The notes: generated by a model from the sequence alone, not told the origin. 64,000 bases of DNA from an uncultured Faecalibacterium sp. (GCA_934511465.1 CAKSWG010000007.1:1-64000); one strand, 5' to 3'; shown: positions 36,440 through 44,729, counted from the stretch's first letter. Translations and numbers: made by a program.

Positions 36440-37063
36440 ATGAGAGCACTTTCCCGGAACACCCGCAGGGCCACAGCCATTACGCTGGCAGCGGCACTGG
36501 TGATCGCCGTATACCTCAACTGGCAGTATGCCCGCAACGGCGTGCCCAGTGAGTTGGAAAGCACCGCCGCGGTTGCGGCGCAGGCAGAGGATGTGCCGGT
36601 GCAGGCCGACGCCATTCTGGATGAGCTGCCCACCGAGGCGGAAGCAGTCTCCAGTGCCAACAAAAACTATGGCGAAGCGCAGCTTGTGAGCGTTGCCAGC
36701 GACAGCGGCGCAAAGTTCTTTGAGCAGGCGCGGCTCAACCGGCAGAAGGCCCACGACGAAGCCATGGACTCCATCAAAAAGACCATGAGATCCTCCTCGC
36801 TCTCGGCGGAAGAAAAGAAGGAATATACCACACAGATGACGGCCACCCTTGAGGACCTGAACGCCGAAAACGAGATCGAGACCCTGATCAAGGCCAAAGG
36901 CTTTGCGGATTGCCTGTGTTTTTTGCAGTCCGGCCGGGCAGATCTGACGGTTATGACATCCGGCGAGCCGCTTACAGCGGCGCAGGTGGCGCAGATCCGG
37001 GATGTGGTGCTCAGCAAGAGCAGCGTCACCGCCCAGAACATCACAGTGACGGAAGTGAAGTAA
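36440..37063 (+). CDS. spoIIIAH: Stage III sporulation protein AH
   Basis: A 207-residue protein with an N-terminal TM (AITLAAALVIAVYLNWQYA) and a C-terminal YscJ/FliF-like domain (LIKAKGFADCLCFLQSGRADLTV ... VTVTEVK style ending). It interacts with forespore SpoIIQ across the septum in known sporulators. It has its own strong AAGGAGG site, 33 nt after spoIIIAG. Last gene of the operon. Confidence 0.93.
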   Translation: MRALSRNTRRATAITLAAALVIAVYLNWQYARNGVPSELESTAAVAAQAEDVPVQADAILDELPTEAEAVSSANKNYGEAQLVSVASDSGAKFFEQARLNRQKAHDEAMDSIKKTMRSSSLSAEEKKEYTTQMTATLEDLNAENEIETLIKAKGFADCLCFLQSGRADLTVMTSGEPLTAAQVAQIRDVVLSKSSVTAQNITVTEVK

Positions 37064-37075
37064 TGCTGCAAAACC

Positions 37076-37104
37076 TTTTCTTTCCAGCTCAAATCTGCTA
37101 AAAT
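37076..37104 (+). promoter_or_regulatory. Promoter of the chromate transporter pair
   Basis: TGCTAAAAT extended -10 (TAAAAT at 37099-37104) with a weak TTTTCT -35 at 17 bp. Confidence 0.5.
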
Positions 37105-37125
37105 AGAGCCCGGAAGGGGATAGCT

Positions 37126-37698
37126 ATGAGCAAGACGTCAAAATTGTTTTTCACCTTTTTAAAAATTGGCGCGTTCACGTTTGGCGGCGGCTATGCCATG
37201 GTGGCACTGCTGCAAAATGAGTTCGTGGAAGAAAAGAAATGGGTCACGAAGGAAGAATTTCTGGACATGGTGGCCATTGCCGAGTCCACACCCGGCCCTA
37301 TGGCGGTGAACAGCGCCACCTACATCGGCTACCGCATTGCGGGCACGGCAGGCGCGGCTGCGGCCACGACAGCGGTGTGCATCCCATCTTTTGCGGTCAT
37401 TTACTTCATCTCGCTGTTTTTTGACCAGTTCCTCAGCCTTTCTGCCGTGGCAAGCGCATTCAAAGGCATTCAGGTGTGCGTGATCTACCTGATCCTCTCG
37501 GCAGGCCTGAAAATGCTGAAACAGCTGGAACGCAGCGCGTTCAATACGATCCTTCTGGCGGCAGTGGTACTGGCCATGGTGGGCTTTTCCGCTGCTGCGG
37601 TGTCCTTCTCCTCCATCTTCTATATCCTGCTCAGCGGCAGCGCAGGGTTTCTGCTGTACGCGGTGCGCAGAGTGCACAAAGGAGGGAAGGCGGAATGA
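37126..37698 (+). CDS. chrA1: Chromate transporter family protein, first half
   Basis: A 190-residue half-length ChrA (CHR family) membrane protein. Signature FKIGAFTFGGGYAMV near residue 13 and AESTPGPMAVNSATYIGYR near 54; about five to six TM segments. Short CHR proteins work as pairs encoded side by side, as here. The substrate in gut anaerobes is unknown; chromate is only the family name. The stop overlaps the second half by ATGA. Confidence 0.9.
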   Translation: MSKTSKLFFTFLKIGAFTFGGGYAMVALLQNEFVEEKKWVTKEEFLDMVAIAESTPGPMAVNSATYIGYRIAGTAGAAAATTAVCIPSFAVIYFISLFFDQFLSLSAVASAFKGIQVCVIYLILSAGLKMLKQLERSAFNTILLAAVVLAMVGFSAAAVSFSSIFYILLSGSAGFLLYAVRRVHKGGKAE

Positions 37699-38261
37699 TC
37701 TATCTGAGCCTTTTCTGGAATTTTCTTGTGATCGGTGCTCTGTCCTTTGGCGGCGGTTATGGCATGATCTCGCTGGTGCGTGAAACGGTGCTGGGCCACG
37801 GCTGGCTGACCGAAACGGAATTCCTCAGCTTCATCGCAGTGTCGGAGTCCACGCCCGGCCCGTTGGCCATCAACATGGCCACCTTCATTGGGTCCTCGCA
37901 GGGCGGCTTCTGGGGCGCGGTGTGTGCAACGCTGGGCGTGGTGCTGCCGTCCTTCGTAATCATCCTGCTTATTGCATCGGTGCTGCAAAACCTGATGAAG
38001 TACGCCGGCGTTGATGCGTTTCTGGGCGGTGTGCGGCCCTGCGTGGTGGCAATGATCTTGGCCACGGCCATCAATATGGCGCTTTCCACGCTGGGTGGCT
38101 TTGCAGGCGGACACTTTGCGCCGGACGCGCGCTCCATTGTGGTGTTTGCATTGCTGTGGGTGCTGCACGGGCTGTACCGTAAATGCAAAGGGAAAGCCCC
38201 TTCACCCATTGCAATGATCCTTGTTTCCGCAGGGCTTGGCGTGCTGCTTTGGGGCGTATAA
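37695..38261 (+). CDS. chrA2: Chromate transporter family protein, second half
   Basis: A 188-residue partner of the preceding gene, with the same signatures (ALSFGGGYGMISLV; SESTPGPLAINMATFIG), so both proteins share internal homology and probably insert in opposite orientations. The start is the ATG at 37695 in a 4-nt overlap, behind GGAGGGAAGG. A 20-bp perfect terminator stem follows directly. Confidence 0.9.
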   Translation: MIYLSLFWNFLVIGALSFGGGYGMISLVRETVLGHGWLTETEFLSFIAVSESTPGPLAINMATFIGSSQGGFWGAVCATLGVVLPSFVIILLIASVLQNLMKYAGVDAFLGGVRPCVVAMILATAINMALSTLGGFAGGHFAPDARSIVVFALLWVLHGLYRKCKGKAPSPIAMILVSAGLGVLLWGV

Positions 38262-38264
38262 AAC

Positions 38265-38311
38265 ACAAATAAGGCGCAGGGAACGTTTGGGGTTCCCTGC
38301 GCCTTATTTGT
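38265..38311. terminator. Bidirectional terminator between chrA2 and the lipoprotein gene
   Basis: A perfect 20-bp inverted repeat, ACAAATAAGGCGCAGGGAAC (38265-38284) and its complement (38292-38311), with a 7-nt loop and A/T-rich ends, between convergent genes. Confidence 0.92.
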
Positions 38312-38335
38312 TATGGTTCAGCGGCTGTGCAAAGA

Positions 38336-38620
38336 TCAGACAGCAGCAGAAGCAGCGGCCTCGCTGGAAGCAGCAGCCTCAGACTCGGCAGCTTCGGAAG
38401 ATGCCTCGCCGGAAACAGCTTCGGACTCTGCGGCTTCAGAGGAAGCGGCATTCTCTTCCACAGCGGAAGAAGCAGCGCTCTCGGACTCGGCAGCCACGGA
38501 AGCGCTGGAAGCAGCAGCTTCAGAAGAGGAAGCAGCGGTGGTCTTGGAGCCGCCGCAGGCGGTCATGCCGACAGCCAGAGCCAGAGCAGCAACAGCAACA
38601 AAAACGTTCTTGAGTTTCAT
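38336..38620 (-). CDS. Small Ser/Ala/Glu-rich lipoprotein
   Basis: A 94-residue predicted lipoprotein. N-terminal signal LKNVFVAVAALALAVG is followed by the lipobox-like MTAC and GGS. The rest, about 70 residues, is almost only Ala, Ser and Glu with a few Val, in imperfect repeats of the type AASSEAAESEA. The start ATG at 38620 has AAGGAG upstream. I know no function; the mature part would be a disordered acidic tether on the outer face of the membrane. Both a minus-strand promoter and a terminator flank it. The longer open frame to 38752 is not needed. Confidence 0.75.
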   Translation of the reverse strand: MKLKNVFVAVAALALAVGMTACGGSKTTAASSSEAAASSASVAAESESAASSAVEENAASSEAAESEAVSGEASSEAAESEAAASSEAAASAAV

Positions 38621-38693
38621 ATCTAAAATCTCCTTGCTATACACAAATGTGTTTTGCAGCCGCCCCACAGGAGGGGCCTTGCTGCAAGAAGAT

Positions 38694-38721
38694 ATTCTAG
38701 CCGTTTTCGCAAAAAAATCAA
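38694..38721 (-). promoter_or_regulatory. Promoter of the small lipoprotein gene
   Basis: Minus-strand TTGATT (38721-38716), 16-bp spacer, TAGAAT (38699-38694). The leader contains a GC-rich hairpin (GCAGC...GCTGC) before the ribosome site. Confidence 0.65.
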
Positions 38722-38747
38722 GAGCTTTCTTGGCCGAAAAATGATAT

Positions 38748-38777
38748 TTCAAAGAAATTCTGCACTTTTATTATAAT
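38748..38777 (+). promoter_or_regulatory. Possible promoter of the ZIP transporter gene
   Basis: TTCAAA (38748), 18-bp spacer, TATAAT (38772-38777). It would give a leader of about 240 nt. Confidence 0.45.
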
Positions 38778-39023
38778 TTATCGCTAAATGTCAGAGACTT
38801 TTTGGCACAATGAAACCGTGCGTTGCCTGTGCACACAAAACGGCGCTCAAGGATTTTTTGCCAGAAAAACCACGATCTGGTTTGTTCTGTTAAAACTTGA
38901 CAAAACATGGGATGAACTGCCTGCTTTTTTACGGAAATAAAATTTTCCGGCACAGGGAATTTCTGGCGGCTTTGCACCTTTTTGCTCCCATGCACATACA
39001 CCGGAGCAAAGGAGGAATGCATC
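38778..39023 (+). other. Leader or spacer before the ZIP transporter gene
   Basis: AT-rich stretch with only one modest hairpin (CCAGA/TCTGG near 38869-38888). I recognise no riboswitch, small RNA or ORF in it. Confidence 0.4.
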
Positions 39024-39776
39024 TTGAACCAGATCTTTTTCACGGCGTGGGTGCTGCTGTTCCCGGCGGCATGTACCACGCTGGGTGCGGCGGGCGTGTT
39101 TTTGCTGCGCCAACAGTCGCGGCCCTGTACACAGCGCATTCTGTGCGGCATGGCGGCAGGCATCATGCTGGCAGCCAGCGTGTGGAGCCTGCTGCTGCCT
39201 GCCATTGAGCGTGGCCGGAGCCTACCGCTTCCGGCGTGGATCCCATCGGCGGTGGGGCTTGTGCTGGGCGCAGTGGGGCTTTTGCAGGTGGAGCAGTTTG
39301 CCGGGCAGCTGTTGGCGGGCGGCGTGCAGCACGGCGGGCGCATGGTGCTGGCTGTGACTTTGCATAATCTGCCCGAGGGCATGGTGGCTGGGCTTGCCGC
39401 TGCGCTGGCACTTACCCGTGAGCCGGACGCCATCAGCGGTGCACTGGCGCTGAGCCTTGGCATCGGCCTGCAAAATATCCCGGAGGGTGCAGCCGTCAGC
39501 CTGCCGCTGGCCCATGGCGGCCGTACCCGCAGTCAGGCATTTTTAGCGGGAGCAGCATCCGGCTTGGTGGAGCCGCTGGGCGCATTGCTGGCCTTTGCGC
39601 TGGCAGAGTGGGTCAGTGCTGCTCTGCCGTGGCTGCTCAGCGCGGCGGCGGGCTGCATGGTGTGCGTGACCGCACAGGAGATGATCCCGCAGGCGGTGGA
39701 AGGGGACGAACCGGCAGGCGTGATCAGCATCGTGCTGGGCTTTGCACTGATGATGGCGCTGGATGTGGCACTGTAA
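39024..39776 (+). CDS. ZIP family metal transporter
   Basis: A 250-residue membrane protein with eight TM segments expected. The two metal-site helices carry HNLPEGMVAG and QNIPEGAAVS, the ZIP signatures (ZupT-like/GufA group). It likely imports Zn2+ or another divalent metal. The start is a TTG at 39024, eight nt after AAAGGAGG; the overlapping ATG at 39017 is out of frame. A bidirectional terminator separates it from the convergent mscS gene. Confidence 0.9.
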   Translation: MNQIFFTAWVLLFPAACTTLGAAGVFLLRQQSRPCTQRILCGMAAGIMLAASVWSLLLPAIERGRSLPLPAWIPSAVGLVLGAVGLLQVEQFAGQLLAGGVQHGGRMVLAVTLHNLPEGMVAGLAAALALTREPDAISGALALSLGIGLQNIPEGAAVSLPLAHGGRTRSQAFLAGAASGLVEPLGALLAFALAEWVSAALPWLLSAAAGCMVCVTAQEMIPQAVEGDEPAGVISIVLGFALMMALDVAL

Positions 39777-39780
39777 ACAA

Positions 39781-39814
39781 AAACGCTGCCGCCATTTTTG
39801 TGGCAGCAGCGTTT
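39781..39814. terminator. Bidirectional terminator between ZIP and mscS genes
   Basis: AAACGCTGCCGCCA pairs with TGGCAGCAGCGTTT around TTTTTG; one mismatch. Confidence 0.88.
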
Positions 39815-39824
39815 GCGGCTTGGT

Positions 39825-40907
39825 TCAGTTTTTCTCGATGTACACACTGGTGGAAGGAAATGCAAAATCTACGCCGTCTGCCTGCATGATGTCCATGATG
39901 TTCAGGTTCAGGTCATTCTGCATCTGCAAAAACTCGGCGTAGACATTGGTCAGCAGGTAAGCCGACACCAGAATGTTGATGCTGGAATCCCCAAAGTTTG
40001 CCAGCTGCACAATGTTGGTGCCCTTGCTCGTATAGGGGCTTGCATCCAGCATGGCTTGGAGGTCTTTCATCAGCCGCTCCAGCTGCGGGCGGGTGGTGCC
40101 ATAGATGACGCCAAGATTGAATTTGTAGGGCCGCATGGTGCGCAGGGCAGCGTTCTGCACAGTGGAAGAACAAATTTTGCTGTTTGTCACCACGTTGATG
40201 GTCTTATCCAGCGAACGGATGCGGGTGGAGCGGAAGTTGATGTCGATCACTTCGCCTTCCACATCACCTACTGCGATCCAGTCGCCCACCGAGAAGGGTT
40301 TGTCCAGCAGGATCACGATACCGGAAAAAAGGTTGCCGGCGCTTTCCTGCGCGGCCAGCGAGATGGTCAGGCCGACCAACCCGGCACCGGCAACGATGCT
40401 GCCAATGGGGAAGCCCACCTCCTGTGCCAGCGCGGCTACGCACAGCACGATCACCAGCACCTTGTAGGTGGTATCCAGCAGGGAGCACAGGGTCTTGTTG
40501 GAGCGGATCTCCGGGCCGCAGGATGCTAGCAGCAGGTCGGCAAGGTCGGAGGCCGCATACAGGCCCTCGCAGGCAAGCAGGGTCATGTCAAGGCGGAAGC
40601 AGACCAGCAGCAGTTTTGCAACGCCGGGAATGGCCCAAGGCAGGGAAGCGGCTGCCAGATATACGCCAACGGTAGTGCACATGCGCTGGATGGGCAACGC
40701 AAAGCTGCGCAGCAGGATGGGCGTGCCGATAAAATGCCATTTGCGGGCAAGCAGGGGCGGGATGCCCTTTTTGTTCAGCCAGCGGCGTACCAGCCATGCG
40801 GCCAGCAGGATGAGCAGAGCACACATCGCACGTGCGGCCAGTGCCAGCCAACCCTCCAGAAACAGGGCACCCAGCTCGAACGAAAGATCACGAACAGAAA
40901 AAATCAT
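39825..40907 (-). CDS. mscS: MscS family mechanosensitive channel
   Basis: A 360-residue channel that opens on osmotic downshift. N-terminal TM helices are followed by the pore-region TM3 and beta domain: GSIVAGAGLVGLTISLAAQESAGN, then IVILLDKPFSVGDWI and GEVIDINFRSTRIRSLD. These blocks are diagnostic. The start is the ATG at 40907 after AGGAGG; the frame is open further upstream through the promoter. It is divergent from ribU. Confidence 0.93.
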   Translation of the reverse strand: MIFSVRDLSFELGALFLEGWLALAARAMCALLILLAAWLVRRWLNKKGIPPLLARKWHFIGTPILLRSFALPIQRMCTTVGVYLAAASLPWAIPGVAKLLLVCFRLDMTLLACEGLYAASDLADLLLASCGPEIRSNKTLCSLLDTTYKVLVIVLCVAALAQEVGFPIGSIVAGAGLVGLTISLAAQESAGNLFSGIVILLDKPFSVGDWIAVGDVEGEVIDINFRSTRIRSLDKTINVVTNSKICSSTVQNAALRTMRPYKFNLGVIYGTTRPQLERLMKDLQAMLDASPYTSKGTNIVQLANFGDSSINILVSAYLLTNVYAEFLQMQNDLNLNIMDIMQADGVDFAFPSTSVYIEKN

Positions 40908-40938
40908 ATCGACCTCCTGAGTTTTATACGACCCATTT

Positions 40939-40967
40939 ATGATACCATACCACATCCGCCGGGGCAA
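40939..40967 (-). promoter_or_regulatory. mscS promoter
   Basis: Minus-strand TTGCCC (40967-40962), 17-bp spacer, TGGTATCAT extended -10 (40944-40939). Confidence 0.65.
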
Positions 40968-41035
40968 GACTGTGCCGGAGAGGAAAACCAAAAGAATGAC
41001 TTTGATAAAATTTGCCCAATTTTTAAAACGCCCTC

Positions 41036-41064
41036 TTGACAAGCCGGGCACGCCACGTTATACT
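41036..41064 (+). promoter_or_regulatory. ribU promoter
   Basis: TTGACA (41036-41041), 17-bp spacer, TATACT (41059-41064); it starts transcription just ahead of the FMN aptamer. Confidence 0.85.
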
Positions 41065-41079
41065 CTGTGCCAGAAAGTT

Positions 41080-41192
41080 CGTTTCAGGGCGGGGTGTGAT
41101 TCCCCACTGGCGGTAAAGTCCGCGACCACCCGCAAGGGTGTTGACCCGGTGCAACTCCGGGACCAACGGTGATAGTCCGGATGCAAGAAACG
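41080..41192 (+). ncRNA. FMN riboswitch (RFN element)
   Basis: Outer stem CGTTTC (41080) with GAAACG (41187). Conserved blocks AGGGCGGGGTGTGATTCCCC, ACTGGCGGTAAAGTCCGCGA, GACCCGGTG and GGACCAACGGTGATAGTCCGG (split here for length) are in the canonical order. It controls the riboflavin transporter ribU through a downstream terminator: FMN binding should stop transcription. Confidence 0.95.
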
Positions 41193-41212
41193 GCAGGCAA
41201 ATCGTTGTCTAC

Positions 41213-41252
41213 GCGCCCTGTTGCAGTGTTTTTGTTGCAGCAGGGCGCTTTT
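41213..41252 (+). terminator. Riboswitch expression-platform terminator
   Basis: GCGCCCTGTTGCA (41213-41225) pairs with TGCAGCAGGGCGC (41236-41248) with one G-T, followed by TTTT. It sits between the aptamer and ribU. Confidence 0.85.
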
Positions 41253-41341
41253 CTGTTTGGCCTTCCCGTTCCAGAACAAAATACGAAAAGAGCTTTCGGA
41301 ACAATTTTTGCAGGGGGCTTTGCCCCGGGAAGGAACATACC

Positions 41342-41941
41342 ATGAAAAAGAATACCACCCACAACCTTACTGTTGCCGCCATGCTCAGCGCAGTGGCGTT
41401 TATCCTGATGTTCATCGAGTTTCCCATCCCGATGCTCATCCCGTCCTTCGTCAAGATGGATTTTTCCGACCTGCCCGCCCTGCTGGGTGCGTTTGCGCTT
41501 GGCCCGGTGTACGGCGTGGTGATCAGCTTCATGAAGAACCTGCTGCACATCGTTATCAAGGGTACTTCCACCGCGTGTGTGGGTGAGTTGTGCAACTTTA
41601 TGCTGGGCGCTGTGTTCTCCGCAACGGCAGGTTTTATCTATAAGCACCACAAGAGCCGCAAGACCGCCATTGTCGGTGCCCTTGCAGGTGCCGCTGTCAT
41701 GGCCGTATTCAGTGTGCCGTCCAACTACTTCATCACGTATCCGGCCTATGTGCAGTTCTATCACATGCCGCTGGAAGCCATCCTTGGCATGTATCAGGCC
41801 ATTCTGCCCTCGGCAGACAGCCTGATCAAGTGCTTGGTCATTTTCAATATGCCCTTCACGCTGGTCAAGGGTCTGCTGGATGCGGTGCTGTGCATGCTGA
41901 TCTACAAGCCGCTTTCTCCCATCCTGCACGGCAGAAAGTAA
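41342..41941 (+). CDS. ribU: Riboflavin ECF transporter S component RibU
   Basis: Membrane substrate-binding subunit of an energy-coupling-factor transporter, 199 residues, about six TM helices. The family features are VAAMLSAVAFILMFIEFPIP, VKMDFSDLPALLGAFALGP and the FMKNLLH stretch. The upstream FMN riboswitch strongly supports riboflavin as substrate. The shared EcfA/T energising module is not in this window. Start at the ATG at 41342 after AAGGAAC. Confidence 0.95.
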   Translation: MKKNTTHNLTVAAMLSAVAFILMFIEFPIPMLIPSFVKMDFSDLPALLGAFALGPVYGVVISFMKNLLHIVIKGTSTACVGELCNFMLGAVFSATAGFIYKHHKSRKTAIVGALAGAAVMAVFSVPSNYFITYPAYVQFYHMPLEAILGMYQAILPSADSLIKCLVIFNMPFTLVKGLLDAVLCMLIYKPLSPILHGRK

Positions 41942-41990
41942 TTTTGTTCTCTACTACTTTTTCTTCTTCTCAAATCATAGAAACCACAGC

Positions 41991-42045
41991 AAAACTCCCC
42001 GGTCAGGTTCCGCAATGCGGTTCCCGGCCGGGGAGCTGTTATTTT
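41991..42045. terminator. Bidirectional terminator between ribU and the MATE gene
   Basis: CTCCCCGG (41995) pairs with CCGGGGAG (42028-42035) enclosing a CCGC/GCGG stem; A-rich before, TTTTG after. Confidence 0.82.
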
Positions 42046-42047
42046 GT

Positions 42048-43466
42048 TCAGGCCAAGGCACCTTTATCCAGCCATTTGCCGCGGGCCAGCCGCACAAGAA
42101 ACAGCGCGCCGCGCATGGTCAGCTCAAAGCTCATGGCGATCCATACACCCACCAGCCCAAAATGTGGAGCCAGCAGGGAAGCGAGAGTGAGCCGGATGCC
42201 CCACATGCTGACAAGGTTCAGCACAAAACAGCCGGTGCTGTCGCCGGCGCCCTGCATGGCACCGCTGGCCACGATGCTGGCACCGAACATCGGCTCGGCC
42301 AGTGCTTCAATGCGCAGCACCTGCGCGCCCAGCGCAATGACCGCTGCATCTGCGGTGAAAATGCCCATCAGGTTCGGCGCAAAAATATACATGCCAACGC
42401 CGGTCAGTGCCATGATGCCCATGCCCATGCCGGTGCACAGCCACGCAAAGCTTTTGGCCATATCCCGGCGGTTTGCACCCACGGCCTGACCCACCAGCGC
42501 AAGGGCAGCGTCCTGAATGCCGTAGCCCGCCATATAGCACAAACTCTCGGCGCTCACGCCCAGACTGTTGGCAGCAATGGCGGTGGTGCCAAGGCCGGAC
42601 ACGATGCGGATGAGCAGTACCTGTGCAGAGGAAAGTGCTGCGCGCTCTGCGGCCAGCGGCGCGCCCACCTTCCACAGATTGTGCAGGCAAGCTTTGGTGA
42701 TGCGCCAAGAGCCGGGTTTGCGGATGCACAGCGGGCCGTCCCGCAGCAAAAGAAGCGCCAGTGTCAGCATGCCGCTGATGGCGGTGGCAAACGCAGTGCC
42801 CAGTGCCGCACCCGGCACGCCCCAGCCAAGGCCCCACACCGTCATGGTATGGCCCAGCACCACCATCTGCCGGGTGGGATTGATGAGGAAGAAGTTGAAG
42901 ATCACGTCCAGCACGCAGGTCAGCACACTGATGAGGCCCGGCGTCAGGGCATCGCCGCAGGAACGCAGCATGGAAGAGTAGGTGCCCATGATCATCAAAA
43001 AAGGCAGGGAAGCCGACCAGATGGCAAAATAGGCCGATGCATCCGCCTGCAAAGACGGGTCTGCACCCAGCCAGCCGGGCAGAAAGCGGCTGATGCCAAT
43101 GCCAAAGGCCGCCGCCGCAAGGCCCACCACAAGGTTGAAGATCATAGACTGACGCAGCACACCGCGTGCATCGGCCTGTCGGTCGGCCCCCAGATACTGC
43201 GCCACCTGAATGGCAAAGGACATATACAGCCCGGCCAGCATGCCGTGCATGAGCCATGTACTGGAACTGACGATGCCGATGGACGCCGTGGCCGATGCGC
43301 CGATGTGCCCCACCATGGCTGCATCAATGTACTCCACGGCTGTCACCACGATCTGTTGCAGGATGGACGGGATGCTCAGCGTGAGCACTACCTGCATGGT
43401 GTGCCGCAGCGGCACCTGTTCGCCCCGGCGCATCTGTGCCGAAAGCTGATCGAGAGAAATGGCCAT
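42048..43466 (-). CDS. MATE family efflux transporter
   Basis: A 472-residue multidrug/cation antiporter with twelve TM segments expected in two homologous halves. The N-terminal half has LSIPSILQQIVVTAVEYIDAAMVGHIGA; the second half repeats the pattern with IRIVSGLGTTAIAANSLG. Start at the ATG at 43466, after an AGGAGAATC site on the minus strand. Monocistronic with a near-consensus promoter. Substrate cannot be told from sequence. Confidence 0.93.
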   Translation of the reverse strand: MAISLDQLSAQMRRGEQVPLRHTMQVVLTLSIPSILQQIVVTAVEYIDAAMVGHIGASATASIGIVSSSTWLMHGMLAGLYMSFAIQVAQYLGADRQADARGVLRQSMIFNLVVGLAAAAFGIGISRFLPGWLGADPSLQADASAYFAIWSASLPFLMIMGTYSSMLRSCGDALTPGLISVLTCVLDVIFNFFLINPTRQMVVLGHTMTVWGLGWGVPGAALGTAFATAISGMLTLALLLLRDGPLCIRKPGSWRITKACLHNLWKVGAPLAAERAALSSAQVLLIRIVSGLGTTAIAANSLGVSAESLCYMAGYGIQDAALALVGQAVGANRRDMAKSFAWLCTGMGMGIMALTGVGMYIFAPNLMGIFTADAAVIALGAQVLRIEALAEPMFGASIVASGAMQGAGDSTGCFVLNLVSMWGIRLTLASLLAPHFGLVGVWIAMSFELTMRGALFLVRLARGKWLDKGALA

Positions 43467-43582
43467 TGATTCTCCTTATCCTGATTACACATTAAAAATG
43501 GCGCCGCATACGCTTTTTCACGAATAGAAACCCGGAAAGCAAGCAGCAGCCAAAACAGCAAACTCTGACAAACTAATACATT

Positions 43583-43611
43583 ATTATAGGTGCCGTGCCG
43601 ATAAAAGTCAA
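43583..43611 (-). promoter_or_regulatory. Promoter of the MATE gene
   Basis: Minus-strand TTGACT (43611-43606), 17-bp spacer, TATAAT (43588-43583): near consensus. Confidence 0.82.
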
Positions 43612-43639
43612 TGAAAGGCGGCTTTTTCGTTGCGGGTGA

Positions 43640-43668
43640 TTGATTTTTTGCGGGCAGCGTGATACACT
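43640..43668 (+). promoter_or_regulatory. mraY promoter
   Basis: TTGATT (43640-43645), 17-bp spacer, TGATACACT extended -10 (TACACT at 43663-43668). Confidence 0.65.
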
Positions 43669-43705
43669 TCTCTCACAAACATGTAAAGAAAGAGGAACTT
43701 TGAAT

Positions 43706-44659
43706 ATGATCGAATGGCTGCTTTCGGTCGTGGGACAACGCGGTGTGGATGCTCTGGCATTCCTGCTTGCCTTTGCCCTCACGGCCCTGATGGATTCTGT
43801 TTTTCACGATAAACTTCCGCACGACCATGGCCGCGAATTTGCGGTGAACGGTGCACTTTCCAAGGGCAAGGCCCGCGGTTCCGGCCTGATCTTTGTGCTG
43901 TGCATCGCGTTGGTGTCGCTGGCCTTCCTGCCGTTCAAGGTGGAGTACGTCATTTACACCGTGCTGCTGATCGCGTCCATGCTGTCCGGTTACTTTGACG
44001 ATGCCGCCGAGACCGCATGGAACGAGTACAAAAAGGGCATCATTGATTTTGTCATTGCCGCCGTGGCGGGCGTGACCTACCTCAACTTCAACGGCTGCGG
44101 CGTACACTTTTTGCAGTGGAGCTTTACGCTTCCCTATGCGGTGTACCTGCTGCTGATCATCATTCTGATCTGGGCCAGCATCAACGTGGTCAATTGCACC
44201 GACGGTGTGGACGGCCTTTCGGCCAGCGTTGCAGTTGTGACCATCGGCACCTACCTGCTGGCCTATAAAGCCGAGCTTGGCGAGTATGCCACTGCCGGTG
44301 TGGTGTTTATGGGCGCGCTGCTGGCCTACCTGTGGTCCAACGCAAAACCCTCCAGCCTGCTGATGGGCGATGCTGGCAGCCGTGCCATGGGCTTTTTCAT
44401 TGCCATGCTGTCCCTCAAGTGCGGCCATCCGTTCGCTTTCCTGCTGGCGGCGATCGTGTTCATTGTGGATGGCAGCCTTGGCATCATCAAGATCAGCCTG
44501 AAACGCTTTTTGCATATCTCCATCCTCAAGAACACCCGCACGCCGCTGCACGACCATGCCCGCAAGAACAAGGGCTGGAGCGACGAGCAGGTGGTGGCCC
44601 GCTGGCTGATCATGCAGTGTGTTGCATCGGCCCTGCTGCTGCTCATCGTCCGTGGCTGA
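43706..44659 (+). CDS. mraY: Phospho-N-acetylmuramoyl-pentapeptide transferase (MraY family)
   Basis: Integral membrane transferase that makes lipid I from UDP-MurNAc-pentapeptide and undecaprenyl phosphate. The 317-residue protein has the Asp-rich site (SGYFDDA), NCTDGVDGLSA, MGDAGSRAMG, and the loop TPLHDHARKNKGWS that corresponds to the HHH motif; here the middle His is Asp. It stands outside any dcw cluster, with its own promoter and terminator. A WecA/TagO-like relative is the alternative, but the PLHxH...GWS block favours MraY. Start at the ATG at 43706. Confidence 0.88.
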   Translation: MIEWLLSVVGQRGVDALAFLLAFALTALMDSVFHDKLPHDHGREFAVNGALSKGKARGSGLIFVLCIALVSLAFLPFKVEYVIYTVLLIASMLSGYFDDAAETAWNEYKKGIIDFVIAAVAGVTYLNFNGCGVHFLQWSFTLPYAVYLLLIIILIWASINVVNCTDGVDGLSASVAVVTIGTYLLAYKAELGEYATAGVVFMGALLAYLWSNAKPSSLLMGDAGSRAMGFFIAMLSLKCGHPFAFLLAAIVFIVDGSLGIIKISLKRFLHISILKNTRTPLHDHARKNKGWSDEQVVARWLIMQCVASALLLLIVRG

Positions 44660-44680
44660 AATTTTAAGTAAAGCAAAACA

Positions 44681-44716
44681 AAAAAGGACGTCTGGTGAAG
44701 ATCAGACGTCCTTTTT
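44681..44716. terminator. Bidirectional terminator between mraY and folD
   Basis: AAAAAGGACGTCTG (44681-44694) and its exact complement CAGACGTCCTTTTT (44703-44716), 8-nt loop. Confidence 0.93.
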
Positions 44717-44729
44717 CGTATGTCAAAAA

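Noticed and set aside
38221..38744. Gln/Arg/Ser-rich open frames on the plus strand
   Set aside because: They mirror the repetitive minus-strand lipoprotein gene and run through a perfect terminator.
42015..43469. A 484-codon open frame on the plus strand
   Set aside because: Antisense to a clear MATE transporter; low-complexity His/Gln/Arg composition.
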